From REEB95 sp050729835 (GTDB taxonomy: Bacteria; Pseudomonadota; Alphaproteobacteria; ATCC43930; CGMCC-115725): a stretch of DNA of 56,737 bases. This document shows positions 1 through 7,608 of the stretch, piece after piece. Under the pieces are notes generated by a model. The model did not search any database and was not told where the DNA came from. It saw only the letters and a program-made list of their open reading frames with translations. The stretch covers positions 1 to 56,737 of the forward strand of contig JBOHLS010000017.1 of assembly GCA_050729835.1 (NCBI GenBank), given 5' to 3'. Position 1 is the first letter of the stretch; each line of letters opens with the position of its first letter. The translations under genes and the position numbers were made by a program.

Positions 1-119
1 CCGCGTAGGAGGAGTCCGTCCGCAATGCGCCCTTTACATCGCAAAATCAGCCAGAAACGCTCACCTACCGTGCAGCAGTTCGGGCTGACTCGCGAAAATC
101 CGAATTTTTCAGCAAACTG

Positions 120-521
120 CTAGAGCGTGTTGAAGAGGCCGCCGACCAGGTCGCTGGCGAGGCCAAAGCCGGCGCCGAGGCCGAGGCCCGACATGACGTT
201 GCCCATGAAGCCGCCACCGCTTCCGAAGTAAGGCTGATTCGCCCAACCCCGCGTTTGAACATTCGATTGTGGCAGCGTGTTCACGTGGGTCTCGAGCGCG
301 TGGATGTATTGCGCCATCTGCTCGACCAGCATGAGGGTGGACTGGTTCTGCTTCTGGATGGCGAGCGTCGCCTCACGCAGGTCGAGCACGAGCTCGCGCG
401 CCAAGACGGGATCAAGCACCTTGGCTTGCAGCTTATCGGCAAGGCCCTTGATCTCTTGCGCGACCTGATCGGATTGCTGCTGCAACTGAAGGGCCTGGCT
501 TTCGGCGGTTTGATAGTCCAT
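120..521 (-). CDS. Unknown helical protein with glycine-rich hydrophobic tail
   Basis: I do not recognise a family with confidence. The 133-residue product has a glutamine-rich, helical N-terminal part (about residues 1-85, with coiled-coil-like spacing of Leu/Val), then a short linker with Trp, Tyr and Phe (about 90-105), then a glycine-rich hydrophobic tail (about 103-133, including GFMGNVMSG and LGLGAGFGLASD) that could insert into or lie on a membrane. It has no cysteine and no signal peptide. The ATG is supported by a GAGGAA box five bases upstream. It lies alone downstream of tRNA-Arg on the same strand. The tail is loosely reminiscent of the glycine-rich regions of DUF2076-type proteins, which is inference only. 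Confidence 0.72.
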   Translation of the reverse strand: MDYQTAESQALQLQQQSDQVAQEIKGLADKLQAKVLDPVLARELVLDLREATLAIQKQNQSTLMLVEQMAQYIHALETHVNTLPQSNVQTRGWANQPYFGSGGGFMGNVMSGLGLGAGFGLASDLVGGLFNTL

Positions 522-590
522 GTCGGTTCCTCTGTTGAACGTTGCCGGCTTGGCGAGCGCGACCGGATCGATCGTCGACCTCGCTATCCG

Positions 591-609
591 TCAGGCGAAC
601 GGCGCCTGA
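591..609. promoter_or_regulatory. 7-bp inverted repeat upstream of the unknown gene
   Basis: TCAGGCG at 591-597 and CGCCTGA at 603-609 form a perfect 7-bp inverted repeat with a 5-base loop, about 70 bases upstream of the minus-strand gene starting at 521. No T run follows on either strand, so it is more likely a leader hairpin or protein site than a terminator. The rest of 522-785 shows no gene. Confidence 0.3.
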
Positions 610-785
610 ACCTTGCACGAATGTAATGAAAGTGACGCGCGATCCGCAGTGGCGAGGCGCCATGATGGAAAATCTCTTGGGCAACATCAAGGCGGCGCGA
701 CACGCGCGAGGCGCGGTCATACATCGTACCGCATGCGTTCGATCACGTTGCGAGCGTCGAGGCCGCGCGAAGAGCCGCACCGGAA

Positions 786-862
786 TGGCGTCCCCGGGGT
801 GACTCGAACACCCGACCCTCAGTTTAGGAAACTGATGCTCTATCCAGCTGAGCTACGGGGAC
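786..862 (-). tRNA. tRNA-Arg (anticodon CCT)
   Basis: Read on the minus strand, the 77-nt sequence folds as a standard tRNA. The acceptor arms GTCCCCG and CGGGGAC pair, the discriminator base is G, and the CCA end is encoded (786-788 on the plus strand). The D-arm has AGCTCAGCTGGA, the anticodon stem is TCAGT/ACTGA around loop TTCCTAA with anticodon CCT, and the T-arm has the GTTCGAGTC motif. It decodes AGG arginine codons, rare in such a GC-rich genome. Confidence 0.97.
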
Positions 863-872
863 GCTGTCCGTC

Positions 873-881
873 GTTATAGCA
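873..881 (-). promoter_or_regulatory. Extended -10 promoter for tRNA-Arg
   Basis: On the minus strand TGCTATAAC precedes the tRNA 5' end by 10 bases. TATAAC is a good -10 box and the TG before it makes an extended -10 element. No clear -35 hexamer is visible, which is common with extended -10 promoters. Confidence 0.45.
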
Positions 882-914
882 AGCGCGCCGGGCCGCCGCC
901 ATGCGGCCGGGTGC

Positions 915-1730
915 TCAGGCGGCGAGCCGATCCTGTACCGCGCCGTCGAGGCCGAAGCAGGCGGCGACGAGCGCGCTGTCCGGGCCAGCACCGCCATCGA
1001 CCAGCGCGGCGTGGTCGCTTTCGCTGACGCCGCGACGGACGCCATCGACGCCGCAGACGACGCGTCTGAATCCGGCGTAGGGACGCGCAAGCGCCAGCAT
1101 GTCGGCACCAGTGGCGCCCCACCAGAACGCATCGCGCTGCATCTCGAGCGGCTTTTCGGGATCGACGCCGGCATGGGCGAACAGCAGGGCACCGTCCTCG
1201 GTGAAGGCGGCGCGCCGCAGCGCGCTGAGCCATTGGCGATGGCCGGGCCGGGCGTCGATGGCGTTGCGCAACGCGCCGGTCCAGCGGGTGATCGCCATCG
1301 TGCCTTCGCGGCACGCGGCCGCGCCTTGGCGTGGGTCGACGCCGTAGGCGCGCAGCGACGCGTCGAGCCCGCGCGCCAGTATCCACGGCAGCACCTCGCG
1401 CGGATTGGGTGCGAATTGCAGCTCCTGCAGTTTCTGCCACATCGCCTCTTGCGTGCCGCGCAGATAGGCGAGATCGCAGGCGAAGGCGCGGCGCCGCGCT
1501 AGCGCCAGGGCACGGAACCACAGCAGCGCATCGACCGTCGCGACGGCGTTGTCGCCGGGGCCGAGATAGTTGCCGAGATAGACGATGCGATCGCCGGGCT
1601 CGAGGCGCTCGATCAACTGGCGGTGCAACGCGACTAGGCGGCGGGATTCGCCGTTGATCGGCGCGATCGCCCAAACGCGGCGCGCGCGATTGAGGCGGGC
1701 GTAGATCTCGCTGTCGCTGGAGACCGCCAC
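915..1730 (-). CDS. Metallophosphoesterase-like protein with degenerate active site
   Basis: The 271-residue product resembles PPP-type serine/threonine phosphatases in layout but most metal ligands are missing. Where the family has GDxHG it has APING (about residues 23-27); where the family has GDxVDRG it has GNYLGPG (53-59); where the family has GNHE it has RGTQE (91-95). The later HAG motif survives as FAHAGVDP (185-191), and the final GHT motif reads CGVDG. If the alignment is right the protein is unlikely to be an ordinary phosphatase and may bind nucleotide, protein or nothing at this site. It starts 29 bases after carD ends, on the same strand, so co-transcription with carD is likely. 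The start ATG lies at the beginning of the conserved fold. Confidence 0.75.
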   Translation of the reverse strand: MAVSSDSEIYARLNRARRVWAIAPINGESRRLVALHRQLIERLEPGDRIVYLGNYLGPGDNAVATVDALLWFRALALARRRAFACDLAYLRGTQEAMWQKLQELQFAPNPREVLPWILARGLDASLRAYGVDPRQGAAACREGTMAITRWTGALRNAIDARPGHRQWLSALRRAAFTEDGALLFAHAGVDPEKPLEMQRDAFWWGATGADMLALARPYAGFRRVVCGVDGVRRGVSESDHAALVDGGAGPDSALVAACFGLDGAVQDRLAA

Positions 1731-1759
1731 CGGCGGCTAAACGGCGGGAGCGACGCGGC

Positions 1760-2290
1760 TCACGCCGCGCTCAGCATCTGTTCCACGCGCTTCGCCGCCG
1801 ACGCCTCGTCGATGTTCTCGACGGCCGCGAATTCGCGCACCAGGCGGTCGAGGGCCGCCTGGTAGATCTGGCGTTCGCTGTAGGACTGCTCGGGCTGGCC
1901 GACGTTGCGATAGAGGTCGCGCACCACCTCGGCGATCGAGGCCGGATCGCCCGAATTGATCTTGGCCTCGTATTCCTGGGCGCGACGACTCCACATCGTG
2001 CGCTTGGCGCGCGAGCGGCCCTTGAGCTTCGAGAGCGCGGCGTCCATCTCCTTGCGGGTCGACAGCCGGCGCAGGCCCGAGTTCTTGGCCTTGGCCACCG
2101 GCACGCGCAGGGTCATCCGGTCCTTGTCGAAATGGACGACGAAGACCTTGAGCTGATAGCCGGCGATCTCCTGGTTCTCGATGCCGAGGATCTTGCCAAC
2201 CCCGTGGGTCGGATAGACCACAAAATCACCGGTCGAGAAACCGAGCGTTTCCGCCAGAGTTTTCTCTTCTTTCTTGCGCGCGATAGCCAT
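1760..2290 (-). CDS. carD: CarD/CdnL-family RNA polymerase-binding regulator
   Basis: The 176-residue protein matches the CarD family. It has an N-terminal RNA-polymerase-interacting Tudor-like domain (about residues 17-75, with FVVYPTHGVGKI) and a helical C-terminal DNA-binding domain (about 80-176, with MWSRRAQEYEAKINSGD). Members stabilise open promoter complexes at rRNA and other promoters by contacting the beta subunit and the upstream edge of the -10 element. The length is typical. It follows fdxA on the same strand after a 202-bp gap that probably holds its own promoter, and precedes the phosphatase-like gene. The AT-rich patch near 2390-2420 is the likeliest promoter region, but I cannot fix the boxes. 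Confidence 0.95.
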   Translation of the reverse strand: MAIARKKEEKTLAETLGFSTGDFVVYPTHGVGKILGIENQEIAGYQLKVFVVHFDKDRMTLRVPVAKAKNSGLRRLSTRKEMDAALSKLKGRSRAKRTMWSRRAQEYEAKINSGDPASIAEVVRDLYRNVGQPEQSYSERQIYQAALDRLVREFAAVENIDEASAAKRVEQMLSAA

Positions 2291-2492
2291 TTTGCGGAAT
2301 GCCCTCAGCCGAAAACGCGAGTGACCCCCGGCCGCTTAAAAGCCTGCGGCAATGGATTCCAATCCCCGGGAAAGACGCACCCATCGTGCATCTAGTGTCA
2401 TAAATACCACAAATAGCCGGCCAAAGCTAGCGCTGGAGCCATGCATCGCCTGCAGACCGGCACGCAACACACGGAATTATCTGGATTTTTCT

Positions 2493-2828
2493 CTAGCGCT
2501 TGGCTGGGTTCGGGCTGAAGAACTTGACGAACTTATCGGGAACGTCCTTGAAGGCGTCGGCATCGGCCGGCGCCTCGCCCTTGCGGGTGATGTTCGGCCA
2601 CGAGGTCGAATACTGGCGGTTGGTTTCGACCCATTTTTCCGCCTGCGGGTCGCTGTCCGGCACGATCGCCTCGACCGGGCATTCGGGCTCGCAAACGCCG
2701 CAATCGATGCACTCGTCGGGATGGATGACCAGCATGTTGTCGCCCTCGTAGAAACAATCCACGGGGCAGACCTCGACGCAGTCCATGTACTTGCATTTGA
2801 TGCAGGCTTCGGTCACGACATAGGTCAT
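2493..2828 (-). CDS. fdxA: 7Fe ferredoxin FdxA
   Basis: A 111-residue soluble electron carrier with one 3Fe-4S and one 4Fe-4S cluster. Cys9, Cys17 and Cys50 are placed to bind the 3Fe cluster and Cys21, Cys40, Cys43 and Cys46 the 4Fe cluster (motifs CIDCGVCEPECP and, earlier, CVEVCPVDC). The C-terminal extension after residue 55, with KWVETNRQYS, is typical of the FdxA type in Proteobacteria. It lies 59 bases downstream of the citrate-synthase-like gene and upstream of carD on the same strand. In many alphaproteobacteria fdxA sits between an S4/helicase pair and carD; here that pair is about 10 kb away. Confidence 0.96.
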   Translation of the reverse strand: MTYVVTEACIKCKYMDCVEVCPVDCFYEGDNMLVIHPDECIDCGVCEPECPVEAIVPDSDPQAEKWVETNRQYSTSWPNITRKGEAPADADAFKDVPDKFVKFFSPNPAKR

Positions 2829-2887
2829 CGGCGGAACTCAATCGCTGGCTGGGAATCGCCGCTCGTACCACGCGGGGGAAGCCAGTT

Positions 2888-3901
2888 TCAACCCTTGCCG
2901 GATTGGGGGTTTGCTCCGGTCTCGGGCGATAACCCGATATAGGCGCCGCGGGCATGGAACGCGCGCTTGGCCGCGCGTTCCTCGGCGACATGCGCTATGA
3001 GGCCGATGGCCCGGCCGATGGCATAAAGCGCCGCCGCGCCGCCTGGCGGAAAGCGCAGTGCGGTGCCGAGTTGCGACATCGCTTGAGGCAAGCTGCGCGG
3101 CGTCGGCGAGCGCTGGGGCAACAGCGTGACCAAGGCGCCGGCGCGCGCGTCGGCAGCGACGTCGCTATTGCAATCGAGCGCCGCCAGCCCGGCTGCGACC
3201 GAACGCCACGGCGGCAAGCCGACAGCCGCCGCCGCGCGTGCTGCCATGGCGGCGGCGTCGACACCGTTGTCGGCCGCCAGGATCAGGCCAGCGCGCAGCA
3301 GCGGCCGGGTTTCGCGGTCGAGGCCCCAGGCCTCGGCTAGTACCGCTTCAATCGGCCGCCCCGACGGGGCGCGGCCGGCGGCAGCGGCGGCGAGAAACCG
3401 CAACAGGCGCGCGCCGGCATAACCGAAGAATTCCGCTGTCGCCTGCGACCAGCGCGGTTCGGTCGCGATGACGAGCTGGAGCAGTGCCAGCATGCGTGCC
3501 AGCGGCGTTGCGCCGGCCAGAACGTCGTGCAGCGCCGCGCCGTCGGGCAACGGATCGGGCAGGTTATCGGCGGCGAAGCTGGCCGCCGGATCACAGTCCC
3601 AGATCAACGCCGCTGCTTCGCGCACCGACAGCGTGCGGGCCAGATCGACGGCATCGCGGCCGCGGAAAAAGACCCGGCCGCCGCGGATCAAGGTGATCGC
3701 CGAAGTCAACACCGGACCGGACGGCAGGCCGCCGCGCTGCAAGGCGGCAATGTCGGCGGCATGATAGCGCCGCGCCCGCCCGCCGGCGCGCTCGGAGCGG
3801 ATCAGGCCACGGCTGACATAGGCGTAGAGTGTTGCCGGCTTCACGCCCAGCGCCCGGGCTGCCTCTTCCGCAGTCAACGAATCGATGGCGTCATCATACA
3901 T
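2888..3901 (-). CDS. HTH/citrate-synthase-like protein lacking catalytic histidines
   Basis: The 337-residue product begins with a MerR/excisionase-like helix-turn-helix (about residues 8-58: AARALGVKPATLYAYVSRG, then RRYHAADI) fused to a citrate-synthase-like region (about 63-325). Family landmarks remain: FRGRDAVDLA (79-88), an AWGL block and a terminal HARGAYIG. The catalytic parts do not. The usual ADHEL motif reads ADNGV (210-214, Asn for the first catalytic His), the usual GPLHGG is replaced by LDCNSDV (242-248), and the GHP/GHxVY loop with the second His is missing. It probably does not make citrate and may be a DNA-binding acyl-CoA or metabolite sensor (inference). It is divergent from the glycosyltransferase operon, and repeats lie directly before its ATG. 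Confidence 0.85.
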   Translation of the reverse strand: MYDDAIDSLTAEEAARALGVKPATLYAYVSRGLIRSERAGGRARRYHAADIAALQRGGLPSGPVLTSAITLIRGGRVFFRGRDAVDLARTLSVREAAALIWDCDPAASFAADNLPDPLPDGAALHDVLAGATPLARMLALLQLVIATEPRWSQATAEFFGYAGARLLRFLAAAAAGRAPSGRPIEAVLAEAWGLDRETRPLLRAGLILAADNGVDAAAMAARAAAAVGLPPWRSVAAGLAALDCNSDVAADARAGALVTLLPQRSPTPRSLPQAMSQLGTALRFPPGGAAALYAIGRAIGLIAHVAEERAAKRAFHARGAYIGLSPETGANPQSGKG

Positions 3902-3902
3902 T

Positions 3903-3938
3903 GATCAATATCATCAATATAAAGCCGTTGGTGGTCAA
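3903..3938 (-). promoter_or_regulatory. Direct repeats and candidate promoter of the HTH/citrate-synthase-like gene
   Basis: On the minus strand the 9-mer ATATTGATG (3920-3912) is followed at once by ATATTGATC (3911-3903), a tandem direct repeat ending just before the ATG at 3901. TTGACC at 3938-3933 with a 17-bp spacer to GATGAT (3915-3910) is a possible sigma-70-type promoter whose start point would fall almost on the ATG, giving a leaderless mRNA. The repeats overlap the -10 and would suit autoregulation by the HTH domain encoded next door. All of this is prediction. Confidence 0.35.
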
Positions 3939-4027
3939 GCCCGCATAGATACGGCCGATTCGGCCCGGTTCCGGACCGGCGGCGCTCTGCTATTGTCCGG
4001 CCCGTTTGAGGAAGGAACGTTCGGACA

Positions 4028-5188
4028 ATGGCCGCGCGCGGGCGGGTGGTGGTACTGCATTTCGCGGGACAGATGCCGCTTGCCGGCATCGCCTGGCAGG
4101 TGCTGCATTACCTCGCCGGACTGCGTCGGCTCGGCTACGACGTCTGGTACGTCGAGGACCACGGCGCCAATCCCTACGACCCCCGCGCCAACAGTGTCGC
4201 CACCGACAATGCGCCCAACATCGACTACCTGGCGCAGCTCATGGTGCGATTTGGCTTCGAGGGCCGTTGGGCCTATTGGGACGCGATCCGCGACGAATAT
4301 CACGGCCTGACGCGCGACGCGGTCCAGGCGCTGTTTCGCGACAGCGACGCGCTGCTCAACCTTTGCGGCGCAACGCGGCTGCGCGAGCATCACCTCGCCT
4401 GTCCGCGGCGACTGATGATCGACACCGATCCGGTCTACGAGCAGATCAAATATGCCGAGGCCGATCCGGCGGCGCGCGCCTATCTCGACGCGCACACGCA
4501 TTTCTTCACCTACGGCGAGAACGTCGGCGGCCCGGGTTGGATCGTGCCGCTCTGCGGCATTGATTGGAAACCGACGCGGCCGCCGGTGGTGCTCGATTTC
4601 TGGCCGGCCGACGCCATGGGCGGCGCCTGCTTCTCCACCGTCGCCACCTGGGAGAACAAGGGCAAGGACATCGTCTTCCACGGCGAGCGTTACGTCTGGT
4701 CGAAGCACGTCAACTTTATCCGCTTCGTCGATTTGCCGCGGCGCGCGAAAAGCTGCTTCACGGTCGCGCTCAACTCAGCGCCCGACGATGCGCGGCGCGA
4801 GATCGCGGCACATGGCTGGACGGTGATCGATGCGCGCGACGTCTCGCTCGGCATCGACGCCTACCGCGACTTCGTCCGCGGTTCGCGCGGCGAGTTCACC
4901 GTCGCCAAGGACATCTATGTCCGGCCGCGCAGCGGCTGGTTCAGCGACCGTAGCGTCTGCTATCTTGCGGCCGGCCGACCGGTCGTCACCATGAACACCG
5001 GCTTCGCGCGCTTCTATCCCGTCGGCGAGGGCCTGTTCGAATACACCGACGAGGCCGAGGCGCTGGCCGCTGTGGCGACGATCGACGCCGACTATGCGCG
5101 CCACGCGCGGGCGGCGCGCGACCTGGCGGCGGAATATTTCTCGTCCGACCGCGTGCTGGCGGCGATGATGGCCCAAGCCGGATTATGA
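4028..5188 (+). CDS. GT-B fold glycosyltransferase
   Basis: A 386-residue protein with the look of a family 1/4-type glycosyltransferase. The N-terminal Rossmann half starts with VVVLHFAGQMPLAGIAWQ and GYDVWYVED. The C-terminal nucleotide-sugar half has RSGWFSDRSVCYLAAGRPVV (about 301-320) and GEGLFEYTDEAEALAA, where the donor-binding helix and the conserved acidic residue normally lie. No signal peptide or membrane segment is evident. The sugar donor cannot be read from the sequence. It is the first gene of a five-gene operon; the next gene overlaps its last four bases. The start is supported by an AAGGAA box about nine bases upstream. Confidence 0.8.
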   Translation: MAARGRVVVLHFAGQMPLAGIAWQVLHYLAGLRRLGYDVWYVEDHGANPYDPRANSVATDNAPNIDYLAQLMVRFGFEGRWAYWDAIRDEYHGLTRDAVQALFRDSDALLNLCGATRLREHHLACPRRLMIDTDPVYEQIKYAEADPAARAYLDAHTHFFTYGENVGGPGWIVPLCGIDWKPTRPPVVLDFWPADAMGGACFSTVATWENKGKDIVFHGERYVWSKHVNFIRFVDLPRRAKSCFTVALNSAPDDARREIAAHGWTVIDARDVSLGIDAYRDFVRGSRGEFTVAKDIYVRPRSGWFSDRSVCYLAAGRPVVTMNTGFARFYPVGEGLFEYTDEAEALAAVATIDADYARHARAARDLAAEYFSSDRVLAAMMAQAGL

Positions 5189-6876
5189 GCGAAGCCCGGC
5201 CCATCGTCAGCGAAAGGCGGACAGGGTTCCGCACGATGCCGGCCGCGCGCCGGCTCGCCCGTTTCGGCTGGGACGATTGGGCGCTGGCGCTGTTCGCCGT
5301 GTTGCTGGTGCTGGCGCTTGCCACATTCGAGGATTACGGCGTCACCTGGGACGAGGACGCCCAGAATTGGTACGGCATCGCAGTCCTTAACTATTACCTT
5401 TCCGGCTTCACCGACCACGGATTCATGCGGCTCTACGACCTGTTCCATTACGGGTCGATCTTCGACACGGTCGCGGCGGCGCTTAACCGCGTCTCGCCGA
5501 TCGGCACGTTCGAGACGCGGCATCTGCTCAACGCGCTGACCGGCATCGTCGGCATCGTCGGCACCTGGAAGCTAGGCCGCGCGCTCGGTGGGCCACGCAC
5601 AGGATTCGTCGCCGCGCTCTTCCTGGCGCTGACGCCCAACTATTACGGTCAGATGTTCAATAACCCGAAGGACGTGCCCTTCGCGGCGGGCATGGCCTGG
5701 GCGCTCTATTACCTGGTGCGGACGATTCCGCAGCTGCCGCGGCCCGATTGGCGCCTGGTCGGCAAGCTCGGGCTGGCCGCCGGCCTGGCGCTGGCGGTGC
5801 GGGTCGGTGGCCTGCTGATCTTCGGCTATACCGGCGTGGCGCTGCTCGCTTACGGGCTTTGGCGCTTCGGCGAAAGCCACAGCCTGGCGCGCGCCGCCGG
5901 CGAGGCCTGGACCGGATTCTGGCGCCTGCTACTGCCGGCGATGGTCGTGGCCTATCCGGTGATGCTCGTGTTCTGGCCCTGGGCACAGCAATCGCCGCTG
6001 CTCAATCCGGTCCGCGCGGTGCTCTATTTCTCGCACGAGATCTTTCCCTACGGCACGCTGTTCGACGGCCGCTACATCCCGGCCGGCGACCTGCCGTGGG
6101 ACTATCTGCCGACCTACATCGTCCTGGCGCTACCCGAGCTGGTGCTGCTGCTGCTCACCGCCGCGCCGATCCTCGCCGTCGTCTATCTGCGGCGTGGCGG
6201 TGCCCGGATCGAGCGCGCGCGCATCATCAGCGGGTTCGTCCTTGGCTTCGCCATCGTCTTTCCGGTGGCCTATGCCATCGCCATCAAGGCGGTGCTATTC
6301 GACGGCATGCGGCATTTCATTTTCGTGCTGCCGCCGATCGCGGTGGCTGCCGCGCTCGCCGCCGAACCCGCGCTCGCCGCGCTGGCGCGGTGGCGCTGGC
6401 GACCCTGGGCCTATGGCGCGCTCGCGTTCTATGGCCTCTATCACGTCGCGGTGATGGCGATGCTGCATCCCGACGAATACGTCTATTACAACGCCTTCAT
6501 CGGCGGCACGCGCGGCGCCCAAGGTCTGTTCAAGCTCGACTACTGGGCGAATTCCTATGCTGAGGACGTCGCCGCACTCGAAGATTACCTGCGGGCCGAA
6601 TACGGCGACGACGTCACGGATCGCGACTTCACGGTGTTCGTCTGTGGCCCGCCGGCTTCGGCGGCGTATTACTTCCCGCCGAACTTCGTCTTCACGCCCG
6701 ATCGCGCCAACGCCGAGTTCGTCATCGCTTTCACCAAGGACGCGTGCAACGAATCGGTGACCGGGCGCACGATCTATCGTGTCGAGCGCCTGGGCACGCT
6801 GCTGTCGGTGGTGATCGACCGGCGCGCGGTCCTGGCGCATGGGCCGCGCGCGGCAACGGTTGCGACCGGCGGCTGA
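5185..6876 (+). CDS. GT39/ArnT-like integral membrane glycosyltransferase
   Basis: A 563-residue polytopic membrane protein with about ten or more hydrophobic segments. The first periplasmic loop carries the acidic motif TWDEDAQNWYG (about residues 53-63) expected of GT-C enzymes that use polyprenyl-phosphate sugars, and the segment FNNPKDVPFAAGMAWALYYL (about 156-175) follows the pattern of the dolichyl-phosphate-mannose-protein-mannosyltransferase clan. The C-terminal soluble tail (about 440-563) faces the periplasm in this family. It probably transfers a lipid-linked sugar to a cell-surface acceptor. It overlaps the GT-B gene by four bases and is followed seven bases later by a methyltransferase. 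Confidence 0.82.
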   Translation: MSEARPIVSERRTGFRTMPAARRLARFGWDDWALALFAVLLVLALATFEDYGVTWDEDAQNWYGIAVLNYYLSGFTDHGFMRLYDLFHYGSIFDTVAAALNRVSPIGTFETRHLLNALTGIVGIVGTWKLGRALGGPRTGFVAALFLALTPNYYGQMFNNPKDVPFAAGMAWALYYLVRTIPQLPRPDWRLVGKLGLAAGLALAVRVGGLLIFGYTGVALLAYGLWRFGESHSLARAAGEAWTGFWRLLLPAMVVAYPVMLVFWPWAQQSPLLNPVRAVLYFSHEIFPYGTLFDGRYIPAGDLPWDYLPTYIVLALPELVLLLLTAAPILAVVYLRRGGARIERARIISGFVLGFAIVFPVAYAIAIKAVLFDGMRHFIFVLPPIAVAAALAAEPALAALARWRWRPWAYGALAFYGLYHVAVMAMLHPDEYVYYNAFIGGTRGAQGLFKLDYWANSYAEDVAALEDYLRAEYGDDVTDRDFTVFVCGPPASAAYYFPPNFVFTPDRANAEFVIAFTKDACNESVTGRTIYRVERLGTLLSVVIDRRAVLAHGPRAATVATGG

Positions 6877-6882
6877 GGCAGC

Positions 6883-7608
6883 GTGGAGCGCATCGAATAC
6901 GAGCGGCTGGCCGCGGTCGAAGACCGCATGTGGTGGACACGCGCGTTGCGGCGTAACCTGCTGGGGGTCGGAATGCGTTTTGCCGGCAGGCCGAATTCCC
7001 GCGTGCTCGACGCCGGCTGCGGCGCTGGCGGCCTCTTGGCGACGCTTGCCAGCCGCGACCCGGGCGGCGCGAATTTCGGACTCGACCGCGACGGTTTCGC
7101 CTGCCGCCTGACGCGCGAGAAATCGCGCCGGCCGGTGGCGCAGAGCTCGGTCGACGATCTGCCGTTCCGCGACGCCGCCTTCGACATCATTTTCAGCGCC
7201 GACGTGCTGTGCCATCGCGGCGTGAATGCCGACCGGGCGCTGCGCGAGCTGCGCCGCTGCCTCAGGCCGGGCGGCGCACTGATCGTCAACCTGCCGGCCT
7301 ATCAATGGCTCTATTCGGCGCACGACCGCGCAGTCGACAATGCCCGGCGCTATCGCCGCGGCGAGGTGGTGCGGCTGCTGGCCGCCGCCGGCTTCGCGTC
7401 CATCCGCGCGACCTATTGGAACAGCGTGCTGTTCCCGCTGATGGTCGCGCGGCGCCTGCTACCGGGCGGCGGCATCGAGGTCGGGCTGTTGTCGGCGCCG
7501 CTCGAACGGCTGTTCGACGCTGTCGCGACATTCGAGACGGCGCTGCTCAGATCGGGCTTGCGTCTTCCCTTCGGCGGCTCGATTCTGGCCGTCGGAACCC
7601 ACCCATGA
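6883..7608 (+). CDS. Class I SAM-dependent methyltransferase of the glycan operon
   Basis: A 241-residue methyltransferase with the SAM-binding motif I VLDAGCGAGGLLATLA (about residues 42-57), the motif II acidic position in GLDRDG, and the post-motif LRPGGALIVNLPA. The C-terminal half has the YRRGEVVRLLAAAGF segment seen in the Methyltransf_11 group. The start is GTG at 6883, with GAGG just upstream inside the previous stop region. The start of the GT2 gene overlaps its stop (ATGA). Its position between a GT39-like enzyme and a GT2/EamA pair suggests methylation of a sugar or of the lipid carrier product, which is inference from context. Confidence 0.85.
   Translation: MERIEYERLAAVEDRMWWTRALRRNLLGVGMRFAGRPNSRVLDAGCGAGGLLATLASRDPGGANFGLDRDGFACRLTREKSRRPVAQSSVDDLPFRDAAFDIIFSADVLCHRGVNADRALRELRRCLRPGGALIVNLPAYQWLYSAHDRAVDNARRYRRGEVVRLLAAAGFASIRATYWNSVLFPLMVARRLLPGGGIEVGLLSAPLERLFDAVATFETALLRSGLRLPFGGSILAVGTHP

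Noticed and set aside
1..119. AT-rich inverted stretch after the unknown gene (GAAAAT with ATTTTC) as a terminator
   Set aside because: The stem is short, AT-only and interrupted, and the window edge prevents judging the next gene.
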